A stretch of 64,000 nucleotides of DNA from Clavelina lepadiformis (lineage: Eukaryota; Chordata; Ascidiacea; Aplousobranchia; Clavelinidae): assembly GCF_947623445.1 (NCBI RefSeq), contig NC_135244.1, positions 22,196,860 through 22,260,859 on the forward strand. Direction: 5' to 3'. Positions 33,317 to 48,300 of this stretch are shown piece by piece (the stretch's first letter is position 1; each line of letters begins with the position of its first letter). The notes below the pieces were generated by a model that saw nothing but the letters and a program-made list of their open reading frames with translations, was not told where the DNA came from and did not search any database. A program made the position numbers and the translations under genes.

Positions 33317-36300
33317 TCATTGAAAGTAGTAAGTTACAAAACACGACTCACCCCTCTCGCACATGTAATAGATTGCAGAAGCACTGCAGTCGATGTCAAC
33401 CCACTTTCCAGGTACGTACCCATTGTCATCAGGGATTGTAGCAAGCAACATGGATGCACAATCTTCACCAGACAAACCTAAGTTGTCTGGGTCGTGGGGT
33501 GCCCAGTTTTGGAAGTCTTCAGTGGTCTGAAATAATTATTTCATATGTAAACCAACATAACTTAACTTTTAACATAAATCGAGCTCTGGTTACTTACGTT
33601 TGAACTTGGCATTGGACTACCATCCTGCCAGCGCCACGTTCCTTCAAATTGTACATCATCTCCTCCGATCCAAACACCTCTGTGATACAAGTCTACTCCA
33701 CGCCAGTCATCTTCATTATAGACTCCATCACTGGTTATCATATCATCAAAGCATGTTTGTGTTTCTAAGTCAAGAACGGAAGCGAGCCTGCCAGGAGTAT
33801 CTCCAAGGTTTTCAGCCAATCTTCTGCATCCTTCTCTCGCGTTGTAGAATGTTTGTCGTTCCCGAACGAGATGGTATTGCTTTCCAGAAAGAGTAACGGT
33901 TTTTTTTCCACTGCATAAGGCTGCGATACATAAAATGTTTCTCCATAATTTCAATAGTTGCAAAATGCTTTTATATGTAAATATTATTTCGATTCAGCTC
34001 ACGTTTACAAGTAACTCCATCGCCTGTGTATCCGTCTTTGCAAATACAAGTGAAACTTCCTTCGGTGTTGATGCATAGAGCGTTTTCATGGCAGTTGTTT
34101 TGATTAGTGGAACACTCGTCATAATCTTCAGGAAAATATTTATCTTTACGTTAAATTTCATGACAAAATTAAATATTCTACTGTTTATTACAGCACGTTT
34201 TTGAATTAATTTCAGCAGAAGCTACCATTTCGCTTGGTTTGTGCAAAAAATCGAAAGATTTTTAGATCATTTTGATCATAAACGTATTTTGTTTTAGGCA
34301 ACTTCAACGACATACCTCGCTGACAGACATAGAATTCTCTGTTGTTACATTCACTGTCAATCCAAGACCCTCCTGGATAACCATCATTGATTGTTTGCAG
34401 AGCGGCGAAAGCACAGTCTTGTTCCCCTTTATAATTGTTGGGTTCGTATAAGCCCCAGTTTTCAAACTCATCCGATTTCTAAATTTTTTCGGTCACATTC
34501 AGTTATTCCAGGTTGCATTGGTGATAAGGTCTTTGTCGAATTGAACATAATTTCTGGTTTCTTACCAGCTGTGTGCCATCTTCCCAGACCCAATTTGATT
34601 CACTTCTCATGTCGCTTGCACCAATCCAAGCGCCTCTGTTGTACGGTTCAGTTTCATCGATCCATTCCTCAGGTTTATAAACGCCATCGCTGGTAATCAT
34701 CTGAGTTATGCAGGTCTGTGTGGATTGTTTCTTAATGATGGCAAGTTTTGCATCGATTCCTCCACCCCAGTTTGTACAGCGATCTCTCGCATCCTGGAAA
34801 GTTTGTCGATTTTGGAATAATTGATACTCCATCCCTTCAATAATTGCTGACGTTTTTCCAATGCAGTCACCTACATTCAGACAGAACTTTGTGAGTACTT
34901 GTAGCATTTACCAACACCATTTTAAACTATAGCTTACGTTTTAGTGCTACGCAAGAACATGATACAATAACTTTTCATAACCTAGACCATAGGTTTATCT
35001 ATTATTGCGTTACTTAAAACTCTTTCTTACTCAGTTCTGCTCTTAGTGCAATATTTTCACATGTTACACCATCTCCAGTGTAACCTTCCTTGCAGACGCA
35101 TTTGAAACTTCCGACAGTATTTGTGCAAAGAGCGTTTTCATCACAGTCATGAGTGTACAGGCTACATTCATCAACATCTAGAGATGTATAATCTCTGTAC
35201 GTCAGTAAATCTCATTTTGCAAATACTGCACGTGTTGTGTTTTCAAAACGTTTTTGTTTGCAAAACTGATCGCAGACATTGGAAATTGTTTGTAAAGTTT
35301 AAGCCTGCACAATTTCACCTACCCCTCTCGCACATGTAATAGATTGCTGAAGTACTGCAGTCGATGTCAACCCACTTTCCAGGGACGTACCCACTGTCAT
35401 CAGGGATTGTAGCAAGCAACATGGATGCGCAATCTTCACCAGACAAACCTAAGTTGTCTGGGTCGTGGGGTGCCCAGTTTTGGAAGTCTTCAGTTGTCTG
35501 AAATATAAGAAAATTTTTTCAATTTTTAGACACTGTGTTATTGCAGCGAACTTTAATCCAAACTCTGGTTACTTACCTTTGAACCTGGCATTGGAGTGCC
35601 ATCCTGCCAGCGCCACGTTCCTTCAAATTGAATGTCATCTCCTCCGATCCAAACACCTCTGTGATACAAGTCTGCATCGCTCCAATCATCTTCATCATAA
35701 ACTCCATCACTGGTTATCATCTGATCAAAGCAAGTTTGTGTTTCCGAGCTATGAATAGAAGCGAGTCTGCCAGGAGAATCTCCAAGGTCTTTAGCCAATC
35801 TCTTGCATCCTTCGTTCGCATCGAAGTACGTTAATTTCTCCCGAATGAGATGATATTCTTTTCCAGAAAGAGTGACGTTTCTCTTTCCACGGCACATGGC
35901 TGTAATAAATCAAATTTTTCTCTTGTTAAAATTTGAAGTAGTTGACACTCTTATATATGATTCTTCAATCAATGAAATTGTCTTTTTTAATCAGTTCAAT
36001 TGCCGAAAATTTTATGTCGTACGGTGTAACATATTTGTCGTGTACTGACTCACCAGTACAAGTAACTCCATCGCCTGTGTATCCTTCTTTGCAAATACAA
36101 GTAAAACTTCCTTCAGTGTTGATGCATAGAGCATTTTGATCACAGTTGTGTGTGTTGGCTGCACACTCGTCGAAATCTTTAACGAATGTGTTTGTTTATG
36201 AAGATGTAAACTGTCTCAGCATTTAATTGAATAAATGATAAAATTCCTTTATACTTTGTTTCCAGATACATATTTCATTTCAGGTAAGAAACGAATTACC

Positions 36301-39300
36301 TCTTTGACATAAAAAGAATTCATTGTAGTCGCAATCAGTATCTATCCAAGACCCTGCCGGATAGTTTTCATTGATGTTTCGCAGAGCCGAAATTGCACAG
36401 TCTTGATCTCCTTGATAATTATTGGGTTCGTAGTCGCCCCAATTTTCAAACTTGTCTGATGCCTAAACTCTATCTTATTAATATGTTGTAATGCTTGAAG
36501 CTGGTTTGCATCAGGTAAATAGATTTATTCCTACTTAACAAAACAGAATCAAAATAGCAAACACAAGTATTTCTCAATAATTACCATCAGTTTTCCATCT
36601 TCCCAAACCCAAATTCCTTCCATCTCAATATCATTAGCTCCCATCCAGGCGCCTTGGTCGTATGGATTGGTGAGGTTTGTCCACTCATCCGGTTTATACA
36701 CGCCATCGCTAGTCATCATCTGAGTTATGCAAGTTTGTGTGGCCTCGTCTCGAATCATAGCAAGCGTTGCATTGGTAACCCCGCCCCAATTTATGCACCG
36801 CTGTTTTGCGTCACGATAGTTTGTACGAGTTTGGAAAAGTTGGTATTCGCGTCCTTCAACAACCGCTGAAGTTTTTCCACTGCACAAACCTGCACATTAC
36901 AAAGTCATTAAATATCACCTCATAAACAATTATTTATGGAATGGCAATGTTTTTTATGTGTCTATATCTGGGGTGGCCAAACTGCGGCTCTTTGAGCCTT
37001 TGATTGCGGCTCTTTAATGAATTAGCATTGATGAATTAGACATGCATTTACCCGGTCTAGACGAGTTGTTTGATCAGATTATGAAACAATGCGTTCTATC
37101 ACACGTAGTAACAATGGACTCATTGTTAGAAATAATCAAATTACACTCCAAAAAGCACATTATTGTACAGAAGTGTGCTAATTTGTACACTGTAGTTAAG
37201 TAAACTGTCAGATTGAAGCTGTACGTCAGGACTGACCTAGTTTTAAGTCTTGGTTACGGTTAAACTAATAATTGCAAAAAGAGTTGGTGAAGCCCAGTTG
37301 GAGACTCATAGTATTACCACGCAGCACTAACGTTAATCAATAGCTACACTTTTTTGTGAGTGAATAAATTCGTGTTTTTTATTGTGTTTGTGTTGTGGCT
37401 CTTTTAAAACTGGAATTTGTTATATGCGGCTCGAGCATGAAGCAGGTCTGAGCACCCCTGGTCTATATTATAACCATATAATTTAAAAATCAAATACTAT
37501 AAAATATCTGAACGTTATTTTATATTAAGGCGGAGTGTATTCATTGTAGTGTAGTGTATATTGTAGTGTATTCATTCATAAACTCCGTTGCAAATTCTAT
37601 CATAAACGGTTTTAAAATCTTTTCTGTTAATATCTATTAAAATTTTGCTTACCGGTGCATGTCAATCCGTCGCCAGTGAATCCATCTTTGCAGACGCACA
37701 TGAAACTTCCAGCGGTGTTGATGCATCGAGCATCTTTGTGGCAGTTGTGTGTGTCGGCAGTGCACTCGTCGAAATCTTTGATAAGAGAAAATGTGGCATT
37801 CAGGAATAAATTTATTTTCTTTTACAACAAGTCCCAGAATACTTTATGCCTTTTTTATATCGCAGACTCGAAGTTTAGTTTCGTGATTGGTTCATCTGTT
37901 TGATTGTAAATTTCATGCATTCAAAGTTGGACTGTAACAATATAATACCAAGCATTTTAGCTGATGAAAAACTTACCCCTCTGACAAAGAAAGAATTCTT
38001 CGAAATCACATTCATTGTCTAACCAAGACCCAGCGGGGTAGCTGTCATCAATGTGTCGTAATAATGTAAAAGCACAATCTTGGTCACCGCGGTAGTTGTT
38101 GGGTTCGTACATTCCCCAGTTTTCAAACCCCGCATTTGCCTTAAAATAAGTTTTTTATTTACTTAATTTTTTATTCTTTTTTTTACTATTTTTACTATTT
38201 TTTACTATTTTTTATTTACTTATTTTGCAAAAAATTCAAAATATTTTTCAGCCATCACATGCAACATGTAATGAGTAGATTCATATGATATATGATTAGA
38301 TATATGATTTATATGATATGATACGCTTTCTTGTGCATACCGATGAGTTAGAAGGCATGGGTGAACCATCTTCCCAAACCCAATACTGTTCCCTCTCAAT
38401 GTCGTTTCCTCCAATCCAGGCACCTTGGTCATACTTACTACTTAGATCCATCCACTCATCCGGTTTATAAACTCCCTCACTGGTGATCATCTGGTTTATG
38501 CAAGTCTGTGTGGCTTGGTCGCGTATAATGGCGAGCGTGGCATTGAGATGACCTCCCCAATTTGCACATTGCTCTTTTGCGCCTTTGTATGACATTCGAT
38601 TTAGGAACAGTCGGTATTCTTCGCCTTTTATTAGCGCCGAAGTTTTTCCACTGCAATCATCTACGAATTGAAAAGGATAAATGTTAACAATTTTCGCAAA
38701 GAATCATTTGACGCTAGATTGCCAGTATTTCAGAGAAACGCTATTTTCGTGTATTCCGATGGGTTTTGGTTTATCGTGATTGTAAAGTAAACATTATCTA
38801 AGGCAAAGTATTTTCTAACCAGTAGAAGCCTTCAATAGGCGGCTTTCGCACATCAAACCATCCCCAGTAAATCCATCTTTGCAAACGCAAGCGAAACTTC
38901 CATAGGTATTTAAGCACTCAGCATCTTCATGGCAGTTATGTTTATTCTCCTTGCATTCATCGATATCTATTGACAACCAAACGCACCATACGGTTACAGG
39001 GCTAATTAAAAATGTCAAATGAGTGCCCCTTTGCTTTACTGATTGTTAATGGATAAATTTGTTAGTAGATAAAAATAGCTAAGTTAAAAACTTGTTTGCT
39101 TTTACTATTGTCGAGTAGCAGCAGACACAATGCGGTGTTAATGCAGTTTAATACCTTTTTCGCAGATGAAAAATTGAGAATGAGCGCATCTAGAATCAAC
39201 CCAGGTTGCCGGAGGGTAGTCTTCAGCCTGAATCAGCAACATTGACGCGCAGTCTTCTACATTTTCACCGTGCAAGTTGGGCTCTAGCCTTCCCCAATTT

Positions 39301-42300
39301 TGAAAGCCGTCTGATATCTATAACACGTCACAGAATAATGATAAATGAATTACATTTTATTTTCAACAACACGGCGGTAGTAGCCTGGTTTTACCTCGGG
39401 CAGCGGAACGGGTTCTCCGTCCAGCCAGTGCCAGTTTCCTTCGTAGGAAGAATCGCTTGCTCCGAGCCAAACACCCACACCATAAGGAGATACATCACCC
39501 CAGTCGTTTTTATTATAAACGCCTTCACTGGTGATCATGTCAGCTAGACAGGATTGTATATGCCTGTTATGAATGATGGCGGTACAGGCGGGGGATTCCC
39601 CTCCCCATTCCAAACATACGGTTTGCGAGCCAGCAAAGGATGTCTTATTTTTAAACAACTGATAAACTTTGCCGCCTAGGGTCACCGTCTCTTTCGCAAC
39701 ACAACTTTCTGTAAACATGTAAACACGCATAGTTCAAATTTTTCATTATAATTTACACTTGCTGTTAGCTGTAAATGGAGATGCAGGGTTTTCATATAAA
39801 CAAACGACAATTGCTTAATAAATTTCAACATTCTAGTATTAGCCATACCCCCAGAATCTATCCCAGCATAGGGTAAGCATGTGATTCCATCTCCAGTGAA
39901 ACCCTGCTTGCAGGTACAAGTGAAGCTTCCATTTGTGTTTGTGCAAACCGCATTTTCATGACAATTGTGCATGTTCAGCTTACACTCGTCGATATCTGCA
40001 AATATTTTAAATTTATTTTGACCCAGAAACGTCGTCGAACAAATTTTTTAGGTCTGGTCTTCCATTGCTAAACATTTTTTCTGTTTGAATATAGCCTATG
40101 GGAAGTGAACGTGTAATTAAATTGTGGTATGAAAAAAGTTAAGACATATTTGAAATGTGGTAGCGGTAGGTTGCACATTACTTTGCCTTTTCTTTACAAA
40201 CAAAAATGAGGATATAACTTTTCACCGGAACCTTTTACATCAGCCTGATGTTACAGACACGGTCGACAAAGTAATTAAAATTGTGATTTTAAAACGAGCA
40301 AGAAATCTTTCTGTTTGGAATTGGCCAGAGGTTGAACATATTCTAGCTAGATCAGCATTTCTTGACTGGGGGTGTTGAAGTCTATTCTACGGGGTGTAGG
40401 GAAGTTCTGAATGTACAGTAGGTAGTCTTTGATAGGCAATGGCTGGAAGAAGGAAAGAGTGTGCTAAAGGCAATAAATGAGCAGTGTTTGGCGAGATGTG
40501 CGAGAACCATGTGGATTAATGTTTTTAAAAAGATTAAGAGCAGGCTTAAGATCTTTGTAAGAAGCTGAGAGGTTGTAGACGGTTTAGAGAGGATTCAAAG
40601 GGGGTGCTAAAAATCGGGAAAAGTCAGAAAACGCCGTTCTGGTTGGTAAAACAACATGTAAGGTTATTACATTTTACCTCTTTGGCAGATGTAGAATTCG
40701 TCGTAGTCACATTCAATGTCAACCCAAGATCCAGCAGGAAAGTTGTCGCTGGTATGTTCCATCAATGTTACTGCGCAGTTCTGATTGTCTCTAAAATTGT
40801 TCGGTTCGTTGAGGGCCCAATTTTCATATTTCTCCGAAGCCTTGAATAAAGTTTAGGGCACACAATGAAAAGAGTTCTTCAAGACAAAGTAGCCTATTCT
40901 GAAAATGGCAGAGAGCTTATATAATTACCGAAGAACTTGGCATTGGTCGTCCATCTTCCCAAACCCAATTGCTTTCAACGTCAATGTCATTCCCACCTAT
41001 CCAAAAACCTTTGTCTAGTGGACTATCAAGATCGAGCCAGTCATCAGGGTTATCAACCCCTTCACTTGTGATCATCTGAGTTATGCAGGTCTGCGTTTCC
41101 ACATCGTGGACAGTGGCGAGTATACCGGATCTGCCTCGACCCCATCTCTTGCATTGCTCATTTGCCATTTGGTATGGGATCCGTGTTTTGAAAAGTCGAT
41201 ATTCGTTGCCTTTAACAACAGCTGAGGTCTTCCCAGTGCACTGAGCTGTATACACAAGTACAAGAGATAATACGAACAGAGTTAAGCTGCTTATATTTTA
41301 CAGCAGAAATGAAAGTTGTGTTGCTCTTTTGTTTTATATTGTAATGAACCGTTCGTTTTATGATCATCATTTGTGTATTTATAAACATATGAAACATATT
41401 TATACCTAGAATAATTTATGATAATCGCAAGTACTTCCTAACAAATATGCATGAGTTAATCAAGTTAATGCGTATGTTAATTGGTGAAAGAGTTGTGCAA
41501 ATGCTTGCATGTTAGATAGAAGTACAGCATGAAAAAGCAGCTTCTTCAACAAAATGGTTGTAAATACGTAGCTACCTGTACAATTGACTCCATCCCCGGT
41601 GTATCCCATATTGCAAATACAGGCAAAATGTCCGTCCGTGTTTACACAGTGAGCGTGTTCATGGCAGTTATGAATGTTGGCCGAGCACTCATCGATGTCT
41701 TGAAACAAAAGTTTTATTTAGAGATCTGTGTTCATTAATTCATTGTTGATAAATTTCCAAATCACTGATATCGTTTCTAAGCCTCTAGTATAGGAATTTC
41801 AGGATTGAAGTAAATAACAAAACCTTACTTATTATTCCCTTCCTAACCACTCATTATACGGAGAGTAAGCACACTTTAGGATGAACTTTTTTGCCTATTT
41901 CTATGCCATTTACCTTTTTGACAAACAAAAAATTCTTTGTTTGAACATTCACTGTCGATCCAAGAACCCGCGGGATAACCTTCGTCGATGAGTCGCAGTG
42001 AAGCAAAGGCGCAGTCCTGGTCTCCTCCATAGTTGTTGGGTTCAAGCGCGCCCCAGTTGTCATATTTTTCCGCTGTCGACAAGAAGTACTTCACCTAAAA
42101 ACAAAAATCGTGTTGTTCACCAAAGCGTGTTACAAGTATCACCATCAACTCTTAGATTAAACATTGGGGTTTTTAAAAGGTCCCGTGCATGTACCAAGAA
42201 GGATGGCATTATGGAGCCATCTTCCCAAATCCAAAACCCTTCAAAGTCAATGTCGTTCCCACCAATCCAAGCACCCTGGTCGTACGGACTGGTAAGATTA

Positions 42301-45300
42301 GTCCATTCTTCAGGTTTGTAAACCCCCTCACTGGTGATCATTTGAGATATACACGCTTGCGTGGTGAGGTCATGAATGGAAGCGAGTATAGCGGTATATC
42401 CGCCCCATCTTTTACATTCCTCCTTTGCGTCTTGGTATGAGAGCCGAGTTTGGAAAAACTGATATTCCCTCCCTCCTATAACTGCGTTGGTTTTGTCGAC
42501 GCAAATACCTAAAACAGGTTGTACGTAATAATACTTGTTACTAATGTTTTGCTACGGTGTATGTCATGCCGTATATCTATATGTATACCGTATATGCCAT
42601 CAGCGTATACCTAAGTTTCTACGATAATTTTTTTAAATGGTAAAATATAAAAACAGAATATAAACTCACAACCCTATAGCACTCCGTAAGGTTAAATTTT
42701 ATTTTTAATTTTAATTCTCCTATATTAGCTTTCGCAAGCATAAACTTGCTGAATCAGGTCTACTAAGAGATGCAAAAATTAATTTTTAAATTGATATTTG
42801 ACATGCAACCACCACCAACACCACCGATTATTGTCAAGGTTAATATTTTACTGATGACGACATTAAAAGCCATCTCATGAGGCCTTCGCTACAACAGTTT
42901 TCGGTCTTGAGTCTGACAACCCACTGTCGCCTCATTTAAACTTTATCCCAGCTCACCAGTGCAAGTAAATCCATCGCCTGTGTATCCTTCTTTGCATTCA
43001 CAAGTGAAGCTTCCTTCGGTGTTGATACAACGAGCATGCTCATGGCAGTTGTGTAGGTTGGTTGAACACTCGTCAATATCTAGAGAGAGAGAGAGGGAGA
43101 GAGGGAGAGAAAGAACGTCATTATTGCTTCTTACTTGTGGTCACAGTGAATTACAAATATTATATTAGATCGAAAAACATCGCGACACATTTTGTCGTAT
43201 TTATTTCGAGTTTACTGTTATAGAGTTTTCAATGGTAATTTATAACATCGAAAATGTTTTATAATTCTTACCACTCTGACAGAAATAGAACTCTCTAAAA
43301 CCGCATTCAGCGTCCATCCACGTTCCTGCTGAATAGTCTTCGTTGACATCTTGTAGCAACGAAAGAGCGCAATCCTGATTTCCACCATAGTTATTGGGTT
43401 CCAATTTGCCCCAATTTTGCATTTTACCCAAATCCTTTAAATGACATTATCATGGCTGAATGACTTATGCACGTGCAGCACTTAGTTCTCTATTCGATTA
43501 ATAATCAGAATAAATTTGAAAATAGTGTATAATATTTTCTGTATTTACCGACGGAAGAGGCATTTTTGACCCATCTTCCCAAAGCCAATCTCCTTCCATT
43601 TTCATGTCATTTCCCCCAATCCAAACCCCCCTGTCATAGGGACTGATTAGATCTAACCAATCATCAGGGTTAAAAACTCCCTCGGAGGTGATCATCTGGT
43701 TTAGGCAAATCTGAAGAGCCATGTCCTCGATTTTGGCGAGTGAGCCCTTGACGTTCATTTCTAGACCCCAGTTTTTGCATTTTCTGCTTGCTTCGAGGTA
43801 AGAAGCTCGACGTTGGAAAAGCATGTATTTGTGACCCTTAATGATTTCGGATGTTTTTCCCTCGCATAAACCTACGGTTTAAAAGTTATTAAAAAAGTCT
43901 TGATAAATGACCATTTAGACAAAATTTGACAAAATCATCTAAAACTGCCAAGAGAAGTTTAACATTTTGAATATTACAGTAATTCAAAAAAATTTCGAAT
44001 GCTTTTCAGAAAAACTATTTCGTATTAGAAAGAATTTTTTACACATTTTCTGGTTAAATAAAAATCCAATTTTCTCTAAATTAAAGCATTTGGTTAAATA
44101 TAATAATCAGTCATAAAACATTTAAACCTTGATTTTACGTCACCTTTACACGTAACTCCATCGCCTGTGTATCCTTCTTTGCAAATACAAGTGAAACTTC
44201 CTTCGGTGTTGATGCATAGAGCGTTTTTATCACAGTTGTGTGTGTTGTCCATACATTCGTTCAAATCTTCGGTAAGAGATGCTTGTTAGTTACTGTTGTT
44301 GTCATTTATCAACGTCACTGAAACTTTTTAACTCTAGTGCGATTATAAATAATTTTTGTGGCGAGAGAGCGGTAAGTTGAGTAATTGCCCATGTTAAAAT
44401 CAACACCCAATTTACCTTTTTTGCAGACGTAAAACTCTCTGTGGTCACAATCAGAATCTAACCAAGAACCGGCGGGATAATCTTCATCGATGTACCGCAG
44501 GGAGGCAAGGGCGCAATCTTGCTCACCTAGGTAATTGTTGGGTTCATGCTTGCCCCATTTTTGGAAGTCTTTAGACTCCTGAAAAAGATTATTAATTGCT
44601 AATACATCGCTTTCTTAGCAAATAATCAATCTGCCACCCTCTAAAAGATTTGATCAAAACTTGTTCAAAAGTATATCTTCAAGTTACCGAAGAATTGGGC
44701 ATCAAAGATCCATCTTCCCAAACCCATTTTCCTTCCCTTGCCATGTCGCTACCTCCAATCCAAACACCTTGGTCGTAAGGGCTGGTAAGGTCAGTCCATT
44801 CATTCGGCTCGTAGACTCCTTCACTGGTGATCATCTGAGTTATGCAGGTTTGCGTCGCGTTGTCTCGGATCATGGCAAGCCGGAAATTTTCACCCAGATT
44901 TTGGCAACGTGCTCTCGCTTCCGGAAAAGTGACTCGGGTTGAGAAAAATCTGTAATCATTTCCTTTGAAAATTGTTGAGGTTTTTCCGGTACAAACGCCT
45001 GTGTATTAAAAAAAACTTTAATATATTGCGTTTTTGCTATTTATATAAGAATAGGTTGCAGTTGCAGTGTTTTATTGAAATATAACGTATCTTAGAACAA
45101 CAAGTATGCAGCAATTAATGATAATTACAGTATACACAGAGCTTTTTTATGGTAAAATACTTCCATTATATAAAAACATAAAAAGCGGTCTACATGCCTC
45201 GACAGGTTAGCCCGTCGCCAGTGTATCCTTCATTGCAAACACACGTATAACTTCTCTCAGTATTGATGCATTTAGCATTACTATCACATTTGTGTTGATC

Positions 45301-48300
45301 TGTCGCGCATTCATCAACGTCTGTGGAAGGCGATATCGCGTCAATATCTTGCTTTTAGCTTAATTTGTGTACTCATCTGTTATGTTTATGTTTGCAATGG
45401 TGCTTTAAATAATCATTTATACATTTACCTCTCTGGCACATATAGAACTCTCTCTTGTCACATTCACTGTCTAACCAAGAGCCAGAGACATAACCGCCGC
45501 TAATGTTTGCCATCAAAGCAAAAGCACAATCTTGATTTCCAAGATAGTTGTTCGGTTCATACATCCCCCAATTTCTGAACTTGTCAGAGAGGTCCTAAAA
45601 TAGATATTTTTTAAACCATTGACTTATCTGCGATAAACGAGTCGCTTGAAAACTTATAAAATGACGGATAATTACAGTCGGCAGTGGCATTAGCGATCCG
45701 TCTTCCCAAAGCCAACGATTTTCATCCTCGATGTCATTCCCTCCTATCCAAACCCCACGGTCGTATGGACTCGTTAAATCCGTCCAATCATCGGGGTTAT
45801 ATACGTCATCACTGCTAATCATTTCGTCCATGCATTGCTGAGTGGTTCTGTCGTGGATGGAGGCAAGTATGGATTTCCTATCCCATAGCGCACATCTCTT
45901 TTTAGCTTCTTGGTAGGTAACCCGTGTTTTGAAAAACCGGTATTCCATGCCTTTCACAACTGCTGAGGTCTGCCCCATACAGCCAGCTGTTGGTTGATGA
46001 ACATGTAATTATCGTGACGTATAAATGGCGATTGATAGAGAACGTATATACAAGTATTTTTTGGAACACACTAACCCAGCTATTTTAAACCTAATGGTTC
46101 ACTTCACAGGTTCTTAACTAATTTCAGTGACGCGACTTACTCCTGCAATTAATTCCATCGCCGGTGTATCCGTCTTTGCAAACGCAAGTAAAACCTTCGT
46201 CAGTGTTGAGGCATAGAGCGTGTTCATGACAATTGTGTGTGTTGGCTGCACACTCATCAAAATCTAAAAATTTTTGAAACATATTTGGCCTTACAATTAT
46301 TAACAAAGCAGTTCTTGCTTTAACTTATTGGTACTGGTATTTGAGTAATGGATATAGTATAGGTTAAGACGGACACATCGAGATTTTTAAAATCATTTCT
46401 TGTCATTCCCGTCATATTTTGTTGTTTTATGTTTACAATTGCCGAACACCTTGATCGCTTTTTTCGTAACGGAACTGGGCTATGTACAAAAGTTATTGTT
46501 ATTGCTATTATTATCAGGTACGTTACGAGTACATTTAGACTAGAACTATGTAGGGCTCCTATACCGTTGCACACAACAAATTTTGCATTTATTTTACCTT
46601 TTTCGCAAAAATAAAATTGCTCTGCGTTGCATTGGGTGTCCACCCAGGTGCCTTCCTCGTAATTGCCGTTGAATTTCTGCAGCATCATCGACACACAATC
46701 TTGCCCTCTGCCGACATTGTTCGGTTCAAATCCCCCCCAGTTAGTGTAGTCGTCGGCTTCCTAAACGTTTAATTAAATTTGATTTTTTAAGCAACGGTGG
46801 AAAATTGTGTAAAATCATCTCGTACTGCAACATCTCTAAAAACCTTGCTCGAATTTTTACAAAGATACTTACCAGCTTCGTTCCGTCCGTCCAAACGAAT
46901 TGGTTCTCAACGTCAATATCATTGAGTCCGATCCAAACACCGACGAGGAATTTGCTGGGTTGGTCAGCCCAGTCTGCCGGATCATAAACCCCGTCGCTCA
47001 TCATCATCTCCCGCATGCATGTTTGTGTCGCCCGATCGTGGACGTTGGCGAGAAGTGCCGGCCTATCATTCATCCCTCGGCTCCTGCAAGCCTCTACAGC
47101 TTCTTCGCGCGACAATCGCTCTTTGATAAGCTGATACATTTTGCCTTTCATTACCGCCGACAGTTTGTTTTGGCATAAACCTTCATAGACACAATACGTT
47201 CAGATTAACCTTGTGTGTCTTTCGTGGGGTTTAATTTACAATTTGTATAATATTGCCTGATTTTATGTTGTACTTATCTAGCCAAGAGGTCACCAAGAGG
47301 TTACCAATAGTAATTGATCTACTTCGTGTACAATATACGAGTAAATTATCAATCCTAGGCAAAGTTATTGTTTTGTGGAGTTGAATCTTCTTACCTGTTT
47401 GGTGGTATGTGGCATGAAAGCCAGCACTGGTGACTTTGTCGTCAGTGTGATATCTCAAAATTAATTTATTCCCGGATGAGGTGATGTTAATTCCCCGTTG
47501 ATAGCCATCATACCGTCCCAGAATAACTTCACCGTCTTGTACCTGAGTAATTCCAAGATTCATAAACACTAAAAGAAGTGACGACAAATAACTTCGGAAA
47601 ACGAAGCGTCATACATGCGTTGCGCCACCGTACGTGTGTATGTGCGATGTGAGAGGCTATAACGCAAATAAACTTGGGTAACTTGAGTGCAGTTTTATTA
47701 AAGAGAACGCTAAAGAAGTTTTATGAGATCGCTACTTCTAAAGACTAATTGCTAACTTTCTGGTGTGGTTGCAAACAGAATTTGAGAGAGCATTTGGGAA
47801 TTTGAAAGACCGTTTCGGTTCCCCAAAATCACCTTAAAACACTGTTTGAATTTGTAATGAAGTTCATAAACTATCAGAAGGTCACCTCGACATAGTCAGA
47901 ATCCTTCTCTGTGTCAACGTCAAGAGTCATTTTAATTTTCATTCCTACTTCGGCGTTCAGAGTGTAAAGGCAATCAAGATTGTGAACGGATGAATGGGGA
48001 TAACCCGGTGATGAGAGTTCCTGAATTGCGTCATCACGAAGATAATAATCGCCTCCACAAGGAACTGAATGGGTGAGAATGATTATATATTAAGACTGTG
48101 CAGCTTTTTGTCAAAAAACACTGTTTGATTTTATGTCTACATCAGTTTACACAACAGCAAGTCGTACATCCCTTTAAATCACTAGTAATAGCCACTATAG
48201 CTATTATAGCCACGCCTTCTATACCAGTGACAGAGGACAGGCAAAAATGACCGTGACCGCCTAAGTCGGCATGATGACCCTACGACGAACGTCAAAGGAA

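Noticed and set aside
40157-40378. 73-codon plus-strand ORF in a lectin-gene intron
   Set aside because: Antisense intronic sequence with no start context or domain; possibly part of an old repeat.
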